A program made the position numbers and the translations under genes. Below are positions 45,150 through 54,987 of a DNA stretch of 64,000 nt, in pieces; positions within the stretch are counted from its first letter, which is position 1, and every line of letters begins with the position of its first letter. The stretch comes from Linepithema humile (taxonomy: Eukaryota; Arthropoda; Insecta; Hymenoptera; Formicidae). The notes below the pieces were generated by a model. The model was not told the origin of the DNA. It saw only the letters and a list, made by a program, of their open reading frames with translations, and searched no databases. The stretch covers positions 12,524,001 to 12,588,000 of the forward strand of contig NC_090128.1 in assembly GCF_040581485.1 (NCBI RefSeq), written 5' to 3'.

Positions 45150-46003
45150 AAAGTGACCCTTCGGAAATTCGGCCCGTAACTGTAAATCTTAACAAACAGA
45201 GTCGCGTACCTACTGTCCAAATAAAAATTAACGAAATGATTTTGCCCATAACTTTTATGCTAGACACAGGTTCCGGTCCTAACATAATTAAGGAAAATTT
45301 TGTGCCTCAAAATTTAAATATTAATTATAATAACGTTTTACAGTTAAATGGTATAAATAATTACCCCGTTTATACACTCGGAGAAATCGCTCTTACTCTT
45401 TTCGGCGAGTCAGTAAAATTCCACATAGTAGCCGATGACTTTCCGATTACGCAATCAGGAATATTAGGAAACGATTTCTTTAAACAAACAGCTTCAACTA
45501 TCGATTACGCACACGAACGACTAAACGTTTTTGGAAACTGCGTGACATTTTCTTCTCCAGAAACTATCGTAGCATCACCCAGATCAGAATCCTTGTTTTA
45601 CGTGAGAATAAAAAATCCAGAAATAAAAATAGGTTATTTACCAAAAATCAAATTAGCGCACGGAATATATTTGGGAGATACTATCGTGGAAAACGTGTCG
45701 GGAAAAGCTTATTTGAATGTCATAAGCACTTTGGACGAAGAAGTTGAAATTCGAGTGCCTACCCTTCGACTCAGGCCCCTGAGTGAACTGCTCGACGACC
45801 ATAAAATTGATCTTAACCAGGATAGTTTAAGGAAAACGCAAGAGACGACGATACAACCTGAAAGCGACGAAACTCTTAAGATGCAAAATGAATTTAACAA
45901 CGATGAACTCGACGATAGAGACATTAATAACGTTAACATTATTAATAATAATGAAAAATATGAATCGAAGATGGTAGTAAAAATAAAACTAAGATCAAAG
46001 TAA
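45144..46003 (+). CDS. pro: aspartic protease (pro)
   Basis: Open in the -1 frame from the slip site to 46001. The catalytic triplet LDTGSGPN lies at about residue 35 of the frame, followed by a flap region and ILGNDF near the end of the fold, typical for retroviral-type proteases that mature Gag and Pol. About 150 residues past the fold are acidic and Asn-rich. The next gene, pol, is again in the -1 frame relative to this one; a clean slippery heptamer is not obvious there (the AGTAAAAATAAAACT stretch near 45976 is the best candidate). Confidence 0.8.
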
Positions 46004-46017
46004 ACAAAAATGATGAC

Positions 46018-49000
46018 GTGTCAAATAATAAAATTAAAAGGGAAATTAAAAATAAAGATAAAATTAAAGATAAAGATAAAATTAAAAATAACGTTGAAAA
46101 TAAGAATGATCCTGAAAGTAGAGAGGGAAGTTGTCAAGTCCCTCCAAAATTATTGAACAATTCTAAAAACGGGGAGGAAAGCCGTCAAACCTCGTTAAAA
46201 GAAATGAGTGACTCTACATCCTTTGAAGGGAAAAGTTTCTGTACTTTTCCGAATCATCAAATCATTCCCGGAGGGGGAAGTTACCAAACCTCTCCAGACC
46301 CCGTCGGTTGCGAGGAGGGAAGTTACCAAACCTCGCTACGCAATTCGACACAATCTTCTTTTAAAAATATAAAAGGGAGAAGTTTTCTATCCTCCCTAAA
46401 AAATATAAAATTTCCAAAGGTTGAATCACTCTCGAAAATTAATGGAAAAGAAAATCAGGATACATATGTAACAATTGAAGAGCTACTGGATAAAATCCAA
46501 CATTTTAATAAAAAAATGACGATTAATGACAGTATTAAGAGTAAAAATAAACCATCTTCGAAAATTTTGGCGTTATCAAAAATTAAGACTCAGGAAATGA
46601 TAGATAAATTTATGCGAAAGAGGAAATCTAAACATAAACATGAAAATGTGAAAAAATTAGTAAAAAATTGCATGGAGAAGTTAACTCCGCGTGAAAATCT
46701 AAGTCAAGACGCTGTTAACACTCCAGTCCGTAGCAAGTGTCTAGTAGTAGCAGAAAAATCTGGAAAGGATCGTCTTACAGAAATCGTCGACCTACTACGT
46801 TTGGAACACTTAAACGCACGAGAAAAAGAAGGCATAATAAGGCTTATTACACAGAGTCAAGACCGATTTCACATACCTGGAGAAAATTTAACTGCCACTC
46901 AAATATTACAACATCAAATTTCAACAACGGATGATCGACCGATAAACACGAGGCAATATAGATTTCCGCAATCTCATAAGGAAGAGATAAATAAACAAGT
47001 AGAAGAACTGCTGACAGGAGGTATAGTTAAACCTTCGCAATCACCGTATAATACACCCATATGGATAGTACCCAAAAAGGAAGACTCGAAAGGAAATAAA
47101 CGCTGGAGAATGGTTTTAGATTTTCGAGCTTTAAACGATAAAACAATCGGAGATGCTTATCCATTACCGAATATTGTCGATATTCTTGATCAATTAGGAG
47201 GAGCGCAATACTTCTCCGTATGTGATTTAGCTTCCGGATTTCATCAAATAAAAATGGATCCTGCAGATGGCCATAAAACTGCTTTCACCACTCCTTTTGG
47301 ACATTATGAATTCGATAGAATGCCTTTTGGATTAAAAAATGCACCTGCTACTTTTCAACGTTTAATGGATCTAGTATTATCAGGACTACAAGGCCAGGAA
47401 TTATTTGTTTATATGGACGACATCGTTATTTACGCCGCCTCATTGGAAGAACACGAAAGGAAATACAATTTATTAATTGAAAGGCTTCGAAAGGCCAATT
47501 TAAAATTACAACCGGACAAATGTGAATTCTTAAAAACAGAAGTAACTTATCTAGGGCATATAATTAGTAAAAATGGAGTTAAACCTGATCCTAAGAAGTT
47601 AGAAGCAGTAAAATTATTTCCTAGGCCCAAAACACCAAAAAACATTAAACAATTTTTAGGACTCGCTGGATATTATAGACGATTTATACCGAATTTTTCA
47701 AAACTGGCAAAACCATTAACTAATTTGTTAAAAAACGATACACGATTTGAATGGACGATTACTCAAGAAGAATCTTTCGAAATATTGAAACAATTATTAT
47801 GTAAAGAGCCCGTATTGCAATATCCTGATTTTTCAAAACCATTTATTTTAACAACGGATGCTTCTGGGATAGCAGTAGGAGGAATATTATCGCAAGGAGA
47901 AATAAATAAGGATCGTCCAGTGGCCTATGCATCTCGTACTTTAACAGATAACGAACTGAAATACGATACATATGAAAAGGAAGCATTAGCAATAGTTTAT
48001 TGCGTTAAACATTTTCGACCATACTTATACGGACGAAAATTCACACTGGTAACCGATCACAAGCCTTTAATGTGGTTTAAGAATGCTCAAGATGCGAACA
48101 TGAGAATATTACGATGGAGACTAAAATTAGCGGAATACGATTATGAAGTGGAATATAAAGCAGGTAAAATGAATGTAAACGCAGATGCATTATCACGAAA
48201 TCCTATAAACCTTGAAGAAGTCGATTGTAAACCAGTTAGAAAGGGCAGACAGAAACGAAAAATCTCTAAAAATGCTAAAACAACCTTAAAAACGCAAAGA
48301 GAATTTGACGAAGAAGAAGATAATTATAAATTGTATCTCTCCGATTCTTCAGAGGAAGATGATAATTACGAACTACGCCTCTCTGACACTGAAGAAAATG
48401 ATAATTACAAATCGCATCTTTCTGATAGCGAGGAAGAAAATTACGAATTACATTTTTCCGACACCGAAGAAAACGAAAATGCAATTAAAAATAATACAGA
48501 CTCGATACCATTTACCCAAGAAGAATTAGATGAACCAAATCAACAAATAATAGAGAGAGCATTAATTCACAGTCCACCTACACATGACAAAATACTAACA
48601 AGAAGTCGGACAGCACGACGTCGAATTATCGATCAAGATGATTTAATAAAAGAGCAAATAGACGATAACATTATATTGTTAGACGATAGAAATGATCCGC
48701 CTGATAAAGAAAACAGTGATGAAGACGAGGAACAAGAAAATATAGACAATAACCAAGAGATCAATATCAAAAATTATAGTAAACCCACTATTAATAATCA
48801 GCAAATAATAAAAAATAATATAATTGAATCTCGCGATCTATTATTCTTACGTAAAGACAACATAGCATATTTTGTTGATACAAACGGTAAACCTTTAGAT
48901 TCCGGTTCGCAAAAGTTATTCGAACGAAACAAACTTCCAAATTTAAATAATCTTATGTTAAATCAACCTAAAACCATTAAAGTAAAAAATTATTATCATA

Positions 49001-50301
49001 TAATATTGCCGATAAGCGAAGAACAACGAGAAGGCCCAACATTAACTTTATCTCGAATCATAACCGCTTTAAATAACTTAAAAGAAACTGTTGAAAATTT
49101 AAAAATTGAAACACTTAGTATTGCTAAAACGGATTTTATTAACAATGTACCGTGGAACAATGTCAAAAATCAGCTACAATTAATATTCCTTGACGCACCA
49201 ATTAAATTAATTATTTGCAATGGATTAGTTAAATATCCACCTAGAGATCTACGACCAATAATAATAGGAGAAACGCACTGTTTACCCACTGGGGGACATC
49301 GCGGAGTAACTAAAACGTATAATAGAATCAAACATAATTATTACTGGGAAAATTTAAAAATAGATGTACAGCGTTTTATCCAACAATGTTTACATTGCCA
49401 ATTAAAGAAACTAGTTCGCGTAAAAACCAAACAACCTATGATAATTACCGATACACCCGGATCATCTTTCGATAAGGTCGCCATGGATATCGTAGGACCT
49501 TTGCCTAAAACCGAACGTGGCAATGAATATATCTTAACTCTACAAGACCAACTCACTAAATTTAGCATGGGAATACCGTTATCCGACCAAACTGCCGAAA
49601 CGGTAGCCGAAGCTTTCGTCGATCGATTTATTTGTGTATTCGGTTCTCCGAAAGCAATTTTAACAGACCAGGGTAGAAATTTTATCAGTGACTTAATGAA
49701 AAAGGTAGCTAAAATATTTAAAATTCGTAAATTCCGTACAACCGCATTCCATCCTCAATCAAACGGCTCATTAGAAAGATCACATCACGCATTAGGAGAA
49801 TATTTAAAGCAATATGCAAGAGAACAAAAACAGTGGGATAGATGGATAAGTCTCGCGATGTATAATTATAACACTAGTGTACATGAAGCAACTAAACACA
49901 CGCCTTACGAATTAATCTTCGGTAAAATAGCACGAATTCCGTCAAATGAACCTTTAGCATCTGGCGATAAATTAGCAACTTACAACGAATATCTTGTAAA
50001 TTTAGTTAGTCAACTCCACGCAATTCAGAAAAATGCCCGAGAAAACGTTGTCGAAGCAAAAATTAAATCGAAAAGACACTATGATAAAAAGATAAACCCA
50101 CAAACATTCAAACTTGGTGATCAAGTCTTTTTATTAAAAGGCCCTAAACCTGGCAAATTTGGAGATCAATACACAGGACCCCATGAGGTCTTAGAAATAT
50201 TGAATAGAAATAACGTAAGAATTAAAATAAAAAAGAACAGTCGCGTTGTACACCCTAATCGCCTACGAATCTCACACATCAAACCAACTCCTAATAATTA
50301 A
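46018..50301 (+). CDS. pol: Pol: reverse transcriptase, RNase H, integrase
   Basis: 1,428 codons. Residues 1-240 are Lys/Asn-rich with GSYQTS/GxSFxxS repeats. The reverse transcriptase follows (RWRMVLDFRALN, FSVCDLASGFHQI, MPFGLKNAPATFQ, and the active site VYMDDIVIYA at about 465), then RNase H (LTTDASGIAVG, YEKEALAIVYC, VTDHKPLMWF), an acidic linker at about 760-850 with four EExDNYxLxLSD repeats, and integrase: an H2C2 finger (GHRGVTKTY...CLHCQL), DDE residues in MDIVGP, LTDQGRNF and NGSLERSHH, and a C-terminal GPHEV module. RT to integrase order and motifs are those of Ty3/gypsy. It copies the RNA into DNA and inserts it. No initiator Met is needed if made by frameshift. Confidence 0.95.
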   Translation: MSNNKIKREIKNKDKIKDKDKIKNNVENKNDPESREGSCQVPPKLLNNSKNGEESRQTSLKEMSDSTSFEGKSFCTFPNHQIIPGGGSYQTSPDPVGCEEGSYQTSLRNSTQSSFKNIKGRSFLSSLKNIKFPKVESLSKINGKENQDTYVTIEELLDKIQHFNKKMTINDSIKSKNKPSSKILALSKIKTQEMIDKFMRKRKSKHKHENVKKLVKNCMEKLTPRENLSQDAVNTPVRSKCLVVAEKSGKDRLTEIVDLLRLEHLNAREKEGIIRLITQSQDRFHIPGENLTATQILQHQISTTDDRPINTRQYRFPQSHKEEINKQVEELLTGGIVKPSQSPYNTPIWIVPKKEDSKGNKRWRMVLDFRALNDKTIGDAYPLPNIVDILDQLGGAQYFSVCDLASGFHQIKMDPADGHKTAFTTPFGHYEFDRMPFGLKNAPATFQRLMDLVLSGLQGQELFVYMDDIVIYAASLEEHERKYNLLIERLRKANLKLQPDKCEFLKTEVTYLGHIISKNGVKPDPKKLEAVKLFPRPKTPKNIKQFLGLAGYYRRFIPNFSKLAKPLTNLLKNDTRFEWTITQEESFEILKQLLCKEPVLQYPDFSKPFILTTDASGIAVGGILSQGEINKDRPVAYASRTLTDNELKYDTYEKEALAIVYCVKHFRPYLYGRKFTLVTDHKPLMWFKNAQDANMRILRWRLKLAEYDYEVEYKAGKMNVNADALSRNPINLEEVDCKPVRKGRQKRKISKNAKTTLKTQREFDEEEDNYKLYLSDSSEEDDNYELRLSDTEENDNYKSHLSDSEEENYELHFSDTEENENAIKNNTDSIPFTQEELDEPNQQIIERALIHSPPTHDKILTRSRTARRRIIDQDDLIKEQIDDNIILLDDRNDPPDKENSDEDEEQENIDNNQEINIKNYSKPTINNQQIIKNNIIESRDLLFLRKDNIAYFVDTNGKPLDSGSQKLFERNKLPNLNNLMLNQPKTIKVKNYYHIILPISEEQREGPTLTLSRIITALNNLKETVENLKIETLSIAKTDFINNVPWNNVKNQLQLIFLDAPIKLIICNGLVKYPPRDLRPIIIGETHCLPTGGHRGVTKTYNRIKHNYYWENLKIDVQRFIQQCLHCQLKKLVRVKTKQPMIITDTPGSSFDKVAMDIVGPLPKTERGNEYILTLQDQLTKFSMGIPLSDQTAETVAEAFVDRFICVFGSPKAILTDQGRNFISDLMKKVAKIFKIRKFRTTAFHPQSNGSLERSHHALGEYLKQYAREQKQWDRWISLAMYNYNTSVHEATKHTPYELIFGKIARIPSNEPLASGDKLATYNEYLVNLVSQLHAIQKNARENVVEAKIKSKRHYDKKINPQTFKLGDQVFLLKGPKPGKFGDQYTGPHEVLEILNRNNVRIKIKKNSRVVHPNRLRISHIKPTPNN

Positions 50302-50493
50302 GTAATTTTATTATTATTAATTAAAATAAGTAACTATAAAAAAAAAATATATAAATATATTTTACACAAAAAAAAAAATTTTATAAATAAATAAATGATA
50401 AATTGATTAGCAAATAAGGAAATAAGTAATAACAACAAGCTTGACAATTAAAGGTGCGCTATATTAATATACCTTAGACGTGCTAAATTTCAG

Positions 50494-52449
50494 ATGGATC
50501 TCCGAGGATTTTTAATAATCGCCGTGCTAAATTTTTGGTTACGCGGCACTAAAGGCATAATAGGATATGACTGCGGATCTGCATCGACGAACATTACGAC
50601 TCTATCATTACTGGGGATAGAGGAATGTGATATACCACAGCCAGAAGTAGCAGCTCAGAAGATTTATATACAATTGCTACAAATTAACGAATTTACCTCC
50701 GCGAGAGTTATACAATGCAAAATAGAAATAGACAGATTAATCAGGAGATGCGGAATGTTCTCTCACTCCATGGACGTGTACAACGGAAAGCACGCGTATA
50801 TAGAAGAAGTATCAAGAGACGCCTGCCAACAAATGCATATGTATGGTACTTACGAAATCGGGAACACTCGAATAACAGGATTGAAATCCAATCAAACTGC
50901 AACACGACCGGTAACACTGGCCGGACACGTGAACAATGATGGCACCTGTTCCGGAACAACATATAGCGATCCATTCGGCACATGGGAAAAAGCCGTGGTA
51001 CTCGCAACCATAAAAATTACACTACAGGATTATATAGCTGACGTGAAGATAAACACGAACCGAGTCCAACTGAGGTCTGGAGTGACCTGTGCGTTGAGCG
51101 CAACACATTGCACCGACATCGAGGGTGGGGATACCTACTGGGCATCCATGCCCACGGATACCTGCAGGTTCGGCACTTATGGAGTATTATATGAAGGATA
51201 TGCACACAGAATAATAGACGTCGTCAACAAACAACAGCAAATTGTTTATTCCATGACTACAGAAGACACAGTTTTTGCATTGGCAAGCAGAGACTCCTAT
51301 TCTACTTGTGGATACACTCTTTTCCACACGGAACATCCAAAATTAGTAATTTTCGAAACTTCACCAGGCGTAGCAATTTTTAAAAAAGAATCACGCATAG
51401 CTAATTTGGACATTTTCACCTATATGAATTCTAAATTTGTATATGTAGAGAAACATGTGCGGACTCAATTTAGTGAACTATATAAGAATATTTTACTGCA
51501 ACAATGTCAGCTCGAACAGAAAATATTACACAATTCATTAGCCATAGCCACTCAATCACCGGATGTTTTCGCTTATCACTTTATGAAGGGACCAGGATAC
51601 ATGGCCTTACTGGCTGGCGAAGTAATACACATAGTAAAATGTGTGCCTGTCGAAGTAAGAGTAGCACACACCGAAGAATGCTATGATCAATTGCCTGTGA
51701 CGCGAGAAAACAGAACACAATTTTTAACACCGCAAACCCATATACTATTACGACAAGGAACGCAGATTACGTGCAATTTGTTCGCACCACCTATGTATCT
51801 TCTGGGAGATGCATGGTATAGACTCACTCCTAAACCAATACATACAGTACCGCCGATGACCATGAAACCGATGACAACACCTAGCTGGAAATATATTAGC
51901 CCCGGATCACTTGCTACCAACGGCATATATACTGAAGGAGATTTAAGCGATCTCAGGGATCATATTATGTTTCCTGCTGAGAGACCAGCAATGTTAAACA
52001 CCTTGGCCAGAGGAATGATGGGCCACTCTACGATTATGCACGATGGAGGATCTTTTGCAAACTTCCTAGATGAGGCATCAGTTGAAAAAATAGCTATGTC
52101 AGCATGGCAGAAATTTTGGGATCGATTCCTAATTTTCGGCAATATAAGCGCTGGATTTTTAGGAATTTACTTGGCAGTAAGAGCAGTAAAATTAATATTG
52201 GATACCATTGTGCATGGCTATGCTCTACACACAGTATACGGATGGTCCATATACCTGCTTGGAGCCATTTGGGACTCGTTAACTCAGCTCCTATTACACT
52301 TAAAACTGAAAAAACCACGCGATGGAAATAGAGAAACTATGCAACCGTCCGCAGAACGAAACCCGATAGAAGACTCTTCACAGAGGGGAACCTACCCCCT
52401 ATTACCTGCAAAGGACGCATCCACTTATACATTCGCACTAAAGGACTGA
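50494..52449 (+). CDS. env: envelope-like glycoprotein, possibly chuvirus-like class III
   Basis: 651 codons. An acceptor (AAATTTCAG) directly abuts the ATG, so it is probably translated from a spliced RNA. Residues 1-22 are a signal peptide, the mature end starts GYDCGS. The ectodomain is Cys-rich with several N-glycosylation sites (NIT, NQT, NRT). Two hydrophobic segments lie at about 544-569 and 578-602, with a short basic/acidic tail. The opening YDC...TTLSLLGIEECDIP pattern recalls glycoproteins of chuviruses (Mononegavirales), which insects' LTR elements have captured more than once, but I cannot test this. It lacks the furin site and pattern of the usual errantivirus baculovirus-F-like envelope. 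A membrane-fusion role is inference. Confidence 0.75.
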   Translation: MDLRGFLIIAVLNFWLRGTKGIIGYDCGSASTNITTLSLLGIEECDIPQPEVAAQKIYIQLLQINEFTSARVIQCKIEIDRLIRRCGMFSHSMDVYNGKHAYIEEVSRDACQQMHMYGTYEIGNTRITGLKSNQTATRPVTLAGHVNNDGTCSGTTYSDPFGTWEKAVVLATIKITLQDYIADVKINTNRVQLRSGVTCALSATHCTDIEGGDTYWASMPTDTCRFGTYGVLYEGYAHRIIDVVNKQQQIVYSMTTEDTVFALASRDSYSTCGYTLFHTEHPKLVIFETSPGVAIFKKESRIANLDIFTYMNSKFVYVEKHVRTQFSELYKNILLQQCQLEQKILHNSLAIATQSPDVFAYHFMKGPGYMALLAGEVIHIVKCVPVEVRVAHTEECYDQLPVTRENRTQFLTPQTHILLRQGTQITCNLFAPPMYLLGDAWYRLTPKPIHTVPPMTMKPMTTPSWKYISPGSLATNGIYTEGDLSDLRDHIMFPAERPAMLNTLARGMMGHSTIMHDGGSFANFLDEASVEKIAMSAWQKFWDRFLIFGNISAGFLGIYLAVRAVKLILDTIVHGYALHTVYGWSIYLLGAIWDSLTQLLLHLKLKKPRDGNRETMQPSAERNPIEDSSQRGTYPLLPAKDASTYTFALKD

Positions 52450-52470
52450 CCGCTTGATTTCTCTTTCCCT

Positions 52471-52545
52471 TGAAAAAAAAAGGGAAAAAAAAAGAGGGAA
52501 AAAAAAGAGGGGAACGGAAAGAAGGAAAAGAAGAAAAAAAAAACA
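52471..52545 (+). promoter_or_regulatory. internal polypurine tract
   Basis: About 75 nt almost entirely of A and G with runs of A9-A10 and GGG, between env and the Tudor ORF. It could act as a second plus-strand primer as central tracts do in some retroviruses, or simply be a spacer. Confidence 0.4.
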
Positions 52546-52726
52546 TAAACAACAGCTTCCCTACCAACCTTACATAAGCGCCAACTCTGACAATTCTTAT
52601 TTTTCTTATTTACGCATTTTATTGTTTTATCTCATTTTAATCTGTTTTGCTCCTTCTTATGGGGTCTCGCGGTTGCGACCCGAAATTCGCACCTAACCCC
52701 AACACCACCTTTTTGTTTATAGAAAC

Positions 52727-53362
52727 ATGGAGATCGAACACCTCGATACTCAAACACTGAGCCGCTCGCCGTTTGCTGTTAAAATAATCAGGGTGTTTTC
52801 GCCCACGCTGATTTGGATTCACCTGGAAAATAGTAAAGAATCTTTCCAAAAAATGATGGAAGACTTCAACCAGCGGATGAACAAACGCCGATTTTTCCAT
52901 TCGAATACAAAACTAGGCGACATTGTTGCCCTCGAAACGAATGGAGGATGGCAACGCGGCATCGTTACAAAAATGAACGGAGATGGGACAGCGCAGGTAG
53001 GACTCCGAGATTGGGGCGTGTATGTCCGCCATGCAATCGCTGAACTCTACCATCTCGAGGAGAGGTTCAGAGAACATTTCTGGCAAGCCGTGCCATGTAG
53101 CTTAGCCTACACAGCCCCTGCCACCACAGGACCCACATGGTCCCGCAGGGCCATAAATGTTACAAGAAGCATCGCCGAACAGCAAACCGGAATTATGCAG
53201 ATAATCAAACCAATTCGTGACGAAGGTGCACTCATCAAATTAGATATTAAGAACGAAACTAACAACGTCTACCACAACCTCAGAGACTTATTAATAGAAT
53301 TAGGAGTCGCGCAAAAAATAGCGAATATAGCCACACACACCGTACCATCCGCGTTGAGTTAA
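52727..53362 (+). CDS. extended Tudor-domain protein encoded by the retrotransposon
   Basis: 211 codons. An acceptor (TTTGTTTATAG) ends four bases before the ATG. Residues 17-45 (VKIIRVFSPTLIWIHL...) form the first strands of the staphylococcal-nuclease-like half, residues 65-130 the Tudor core (LGDIVALETNGGWQRGIV, AQVGLRDWGVYVRHAI, LYHLEERF), and residues 134-195 the return to the SN-like half (AVPCSLAYTAP, TWSRRAI, NLRDLLIELGVAQ). This is the order of eTud domains in TDRD-type proteins. Of the aromatic cage that binds dimethyl-arginine, the DWG Trp is present, but the canonical Tyr of WYRA is Gln and the Asn of DYGN is Val, so methyl-arginine binding may be weakened. Such proteins scaffold the piRNA pathway. 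I know of no standard gypsy gene of this type. Role unknown. Confidence 0.8.
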   Translation: MEIEHLDTQTLSRSPFAVKIIRVFSPTLIWIHLENSKESFQKMMEDFNQRMNKRRFFHSNTKLGDIVALETNGGWQRGIVTKMNGDGTAQVGLRDWGVYVRHAIAELYHLEERFREHFWQAVPCSLAYTAPATTGPTWSRRAINVTRSIAEQQTGIMQIIKPIRDEGALIKLDIKNETNNVYHNLRDLLIELGVAQKIANIATHTVPSALS

Positions 53363-53587
53363 ACACCACACCCTTATTATCACGCATAAGGATATATACA
53401 TAATTAATTCTATAATCACAGATAATAACTGATAAGAATAACAAAAATATATACATATATATATTGTGTTTGTTATTAGGCAAAAGAAAAGTTTTTTTAA
53501 AAAAAAAGAAAAAAAAGAAAAAAAATTTTATATAACTATCTTTTATAAAAAGTTATCTCTAATTATCTCTTATAAGAGAGAAAATAC

Positions 53588-53636
<49 letters not shown>

Positions 53637-54976
53637 AGTATAAATAATAACCATAATATTATACACACACACCTATATATATATACATACATGTATATAT
53701 GAATACGTATATATACACGTTTAAAATAATGTTAAGAAAAATCTATATATACATATATCTCTATATATCAAACATATATATATAGTACAAAGAAAAAGGG
53801 AAAAAAAAAAAAAATTTTTTTTACTATCTACTTCAATAAATAATCAAACATATATAATCTTATATACATATATACATATATATAGATACATACACTTCTA
53901 AAGCATATATATATATATCTAAGTAAATAAGCAAAATAATTAACTTAGACGTAGGATTAACTTCTAGTATATATTTTACTTAATACATACATAAATAAAT
54001 AATGTCGTATACTTAAAGGATTTTCACATATCCATAATTCTCTCATAAGTAAATCTTAGATAAAGTGGAATCCTTTTCATTAACAATTTGCTATAGGGAG
54101 AATTACTCGATGATCAGTCACAGTATAGAATGTCAAAGTACCAACTTTTACAAATACAAAAAACGAGAGAGAAAGAAGAAGAAAGATCTATACATATAGT
54201 ATATCGAAGAGTAATGTGCCACTAATCCACTTGACGCCACACTGAAAGATCACCCTGGAGCCTGCCCGCTGCTCACGGAACTTAATGTACGACCGCCCTG
54301 AGTGGGAAAATACATTAATTGTGGTAGACTACCACAATTCCCGTCACCAGTGTTGTCACAATCCGTGACTAAGGTGACTAAGGACAAACTTGAATACGCA
54401 CCTATCACATTACCCTACCTGATCCATGAGATCAACCTATGTGAAGGTTGCGGAAACTTTATTAATAACATTGAAGATAAGAAGACTGTACAAAAAGGTT
54501 CCTGTATAAAGATGAAAGCCGAGCTGGACCAAGGGATGGAGAAGATAAGTGGCTACCCAGAAAAACAATAAAAGGGTACATGTGGTTGGACTGACCTACG
54601 GATCTTTGCACGTGACATTCTGGGACACGATTATCACGTAAATAAAACTCCATCTTTTCTTTTCTTTACTCATTTTACCATGTTCTATCGAACATTTGAA
54701 AGGATTCCACGGAAGAAGGCTTCATCAAATCCTTTATAGTAGATTTTTATTATTAGAAATAGAGTCAAAAGAAAAAATATATGCAGTATGTAAGCGACAG
54801 CAAAAAGAACGAAAGGAATAAGGAAGGGGTTTTGGAGGTCGCCTTTCCTTTCCTTCTCTTTAACAAACAAGCAGTGTAAGAACGATTCGGCATCTCAAAT
54901 GGGAATGTTAACCGAGAAAAGAAAAGAATCTATCTTTAATTTAATTGCAAATGTTGCATACCCCCAACATTTGTCT
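53363..54976 (+). other. long 3' untranslated region of the LTR element
   Basis: 1.6 kb without a convincing gene: A/T homopolymers, a (TA)n tract at 53588-53634, further TATACA repeats, and a perfect 23-bp hairpin AATTGTGGTAG-A-CTACCACAATT at 54317-54339. An 89-codon frame at 54302-54571 with a CxxC pair has no recognised domain. Confidence 0.6.
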
Positions 54977-54987
54977 AAGGTGGGGGG
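54977..54987 (+). promoter_or_regulatory. polypurine tract
   Basis: AAGGTGGGGGG directly before the 3' LTR, the expected plus-strand primer. Confidence 0.8.

Noticed and set aside
53588..53640. (TA)n tract as a possible origin or scaffold attachment site
   Set aside because: Simple repeat with no supporting feature.
54302..54571. 89-codon frame in the 3' UTR of the LTR element
   Set aside because: No domain, no acceptor close to its start, and it begins inside a hairpin; kept only as a note.
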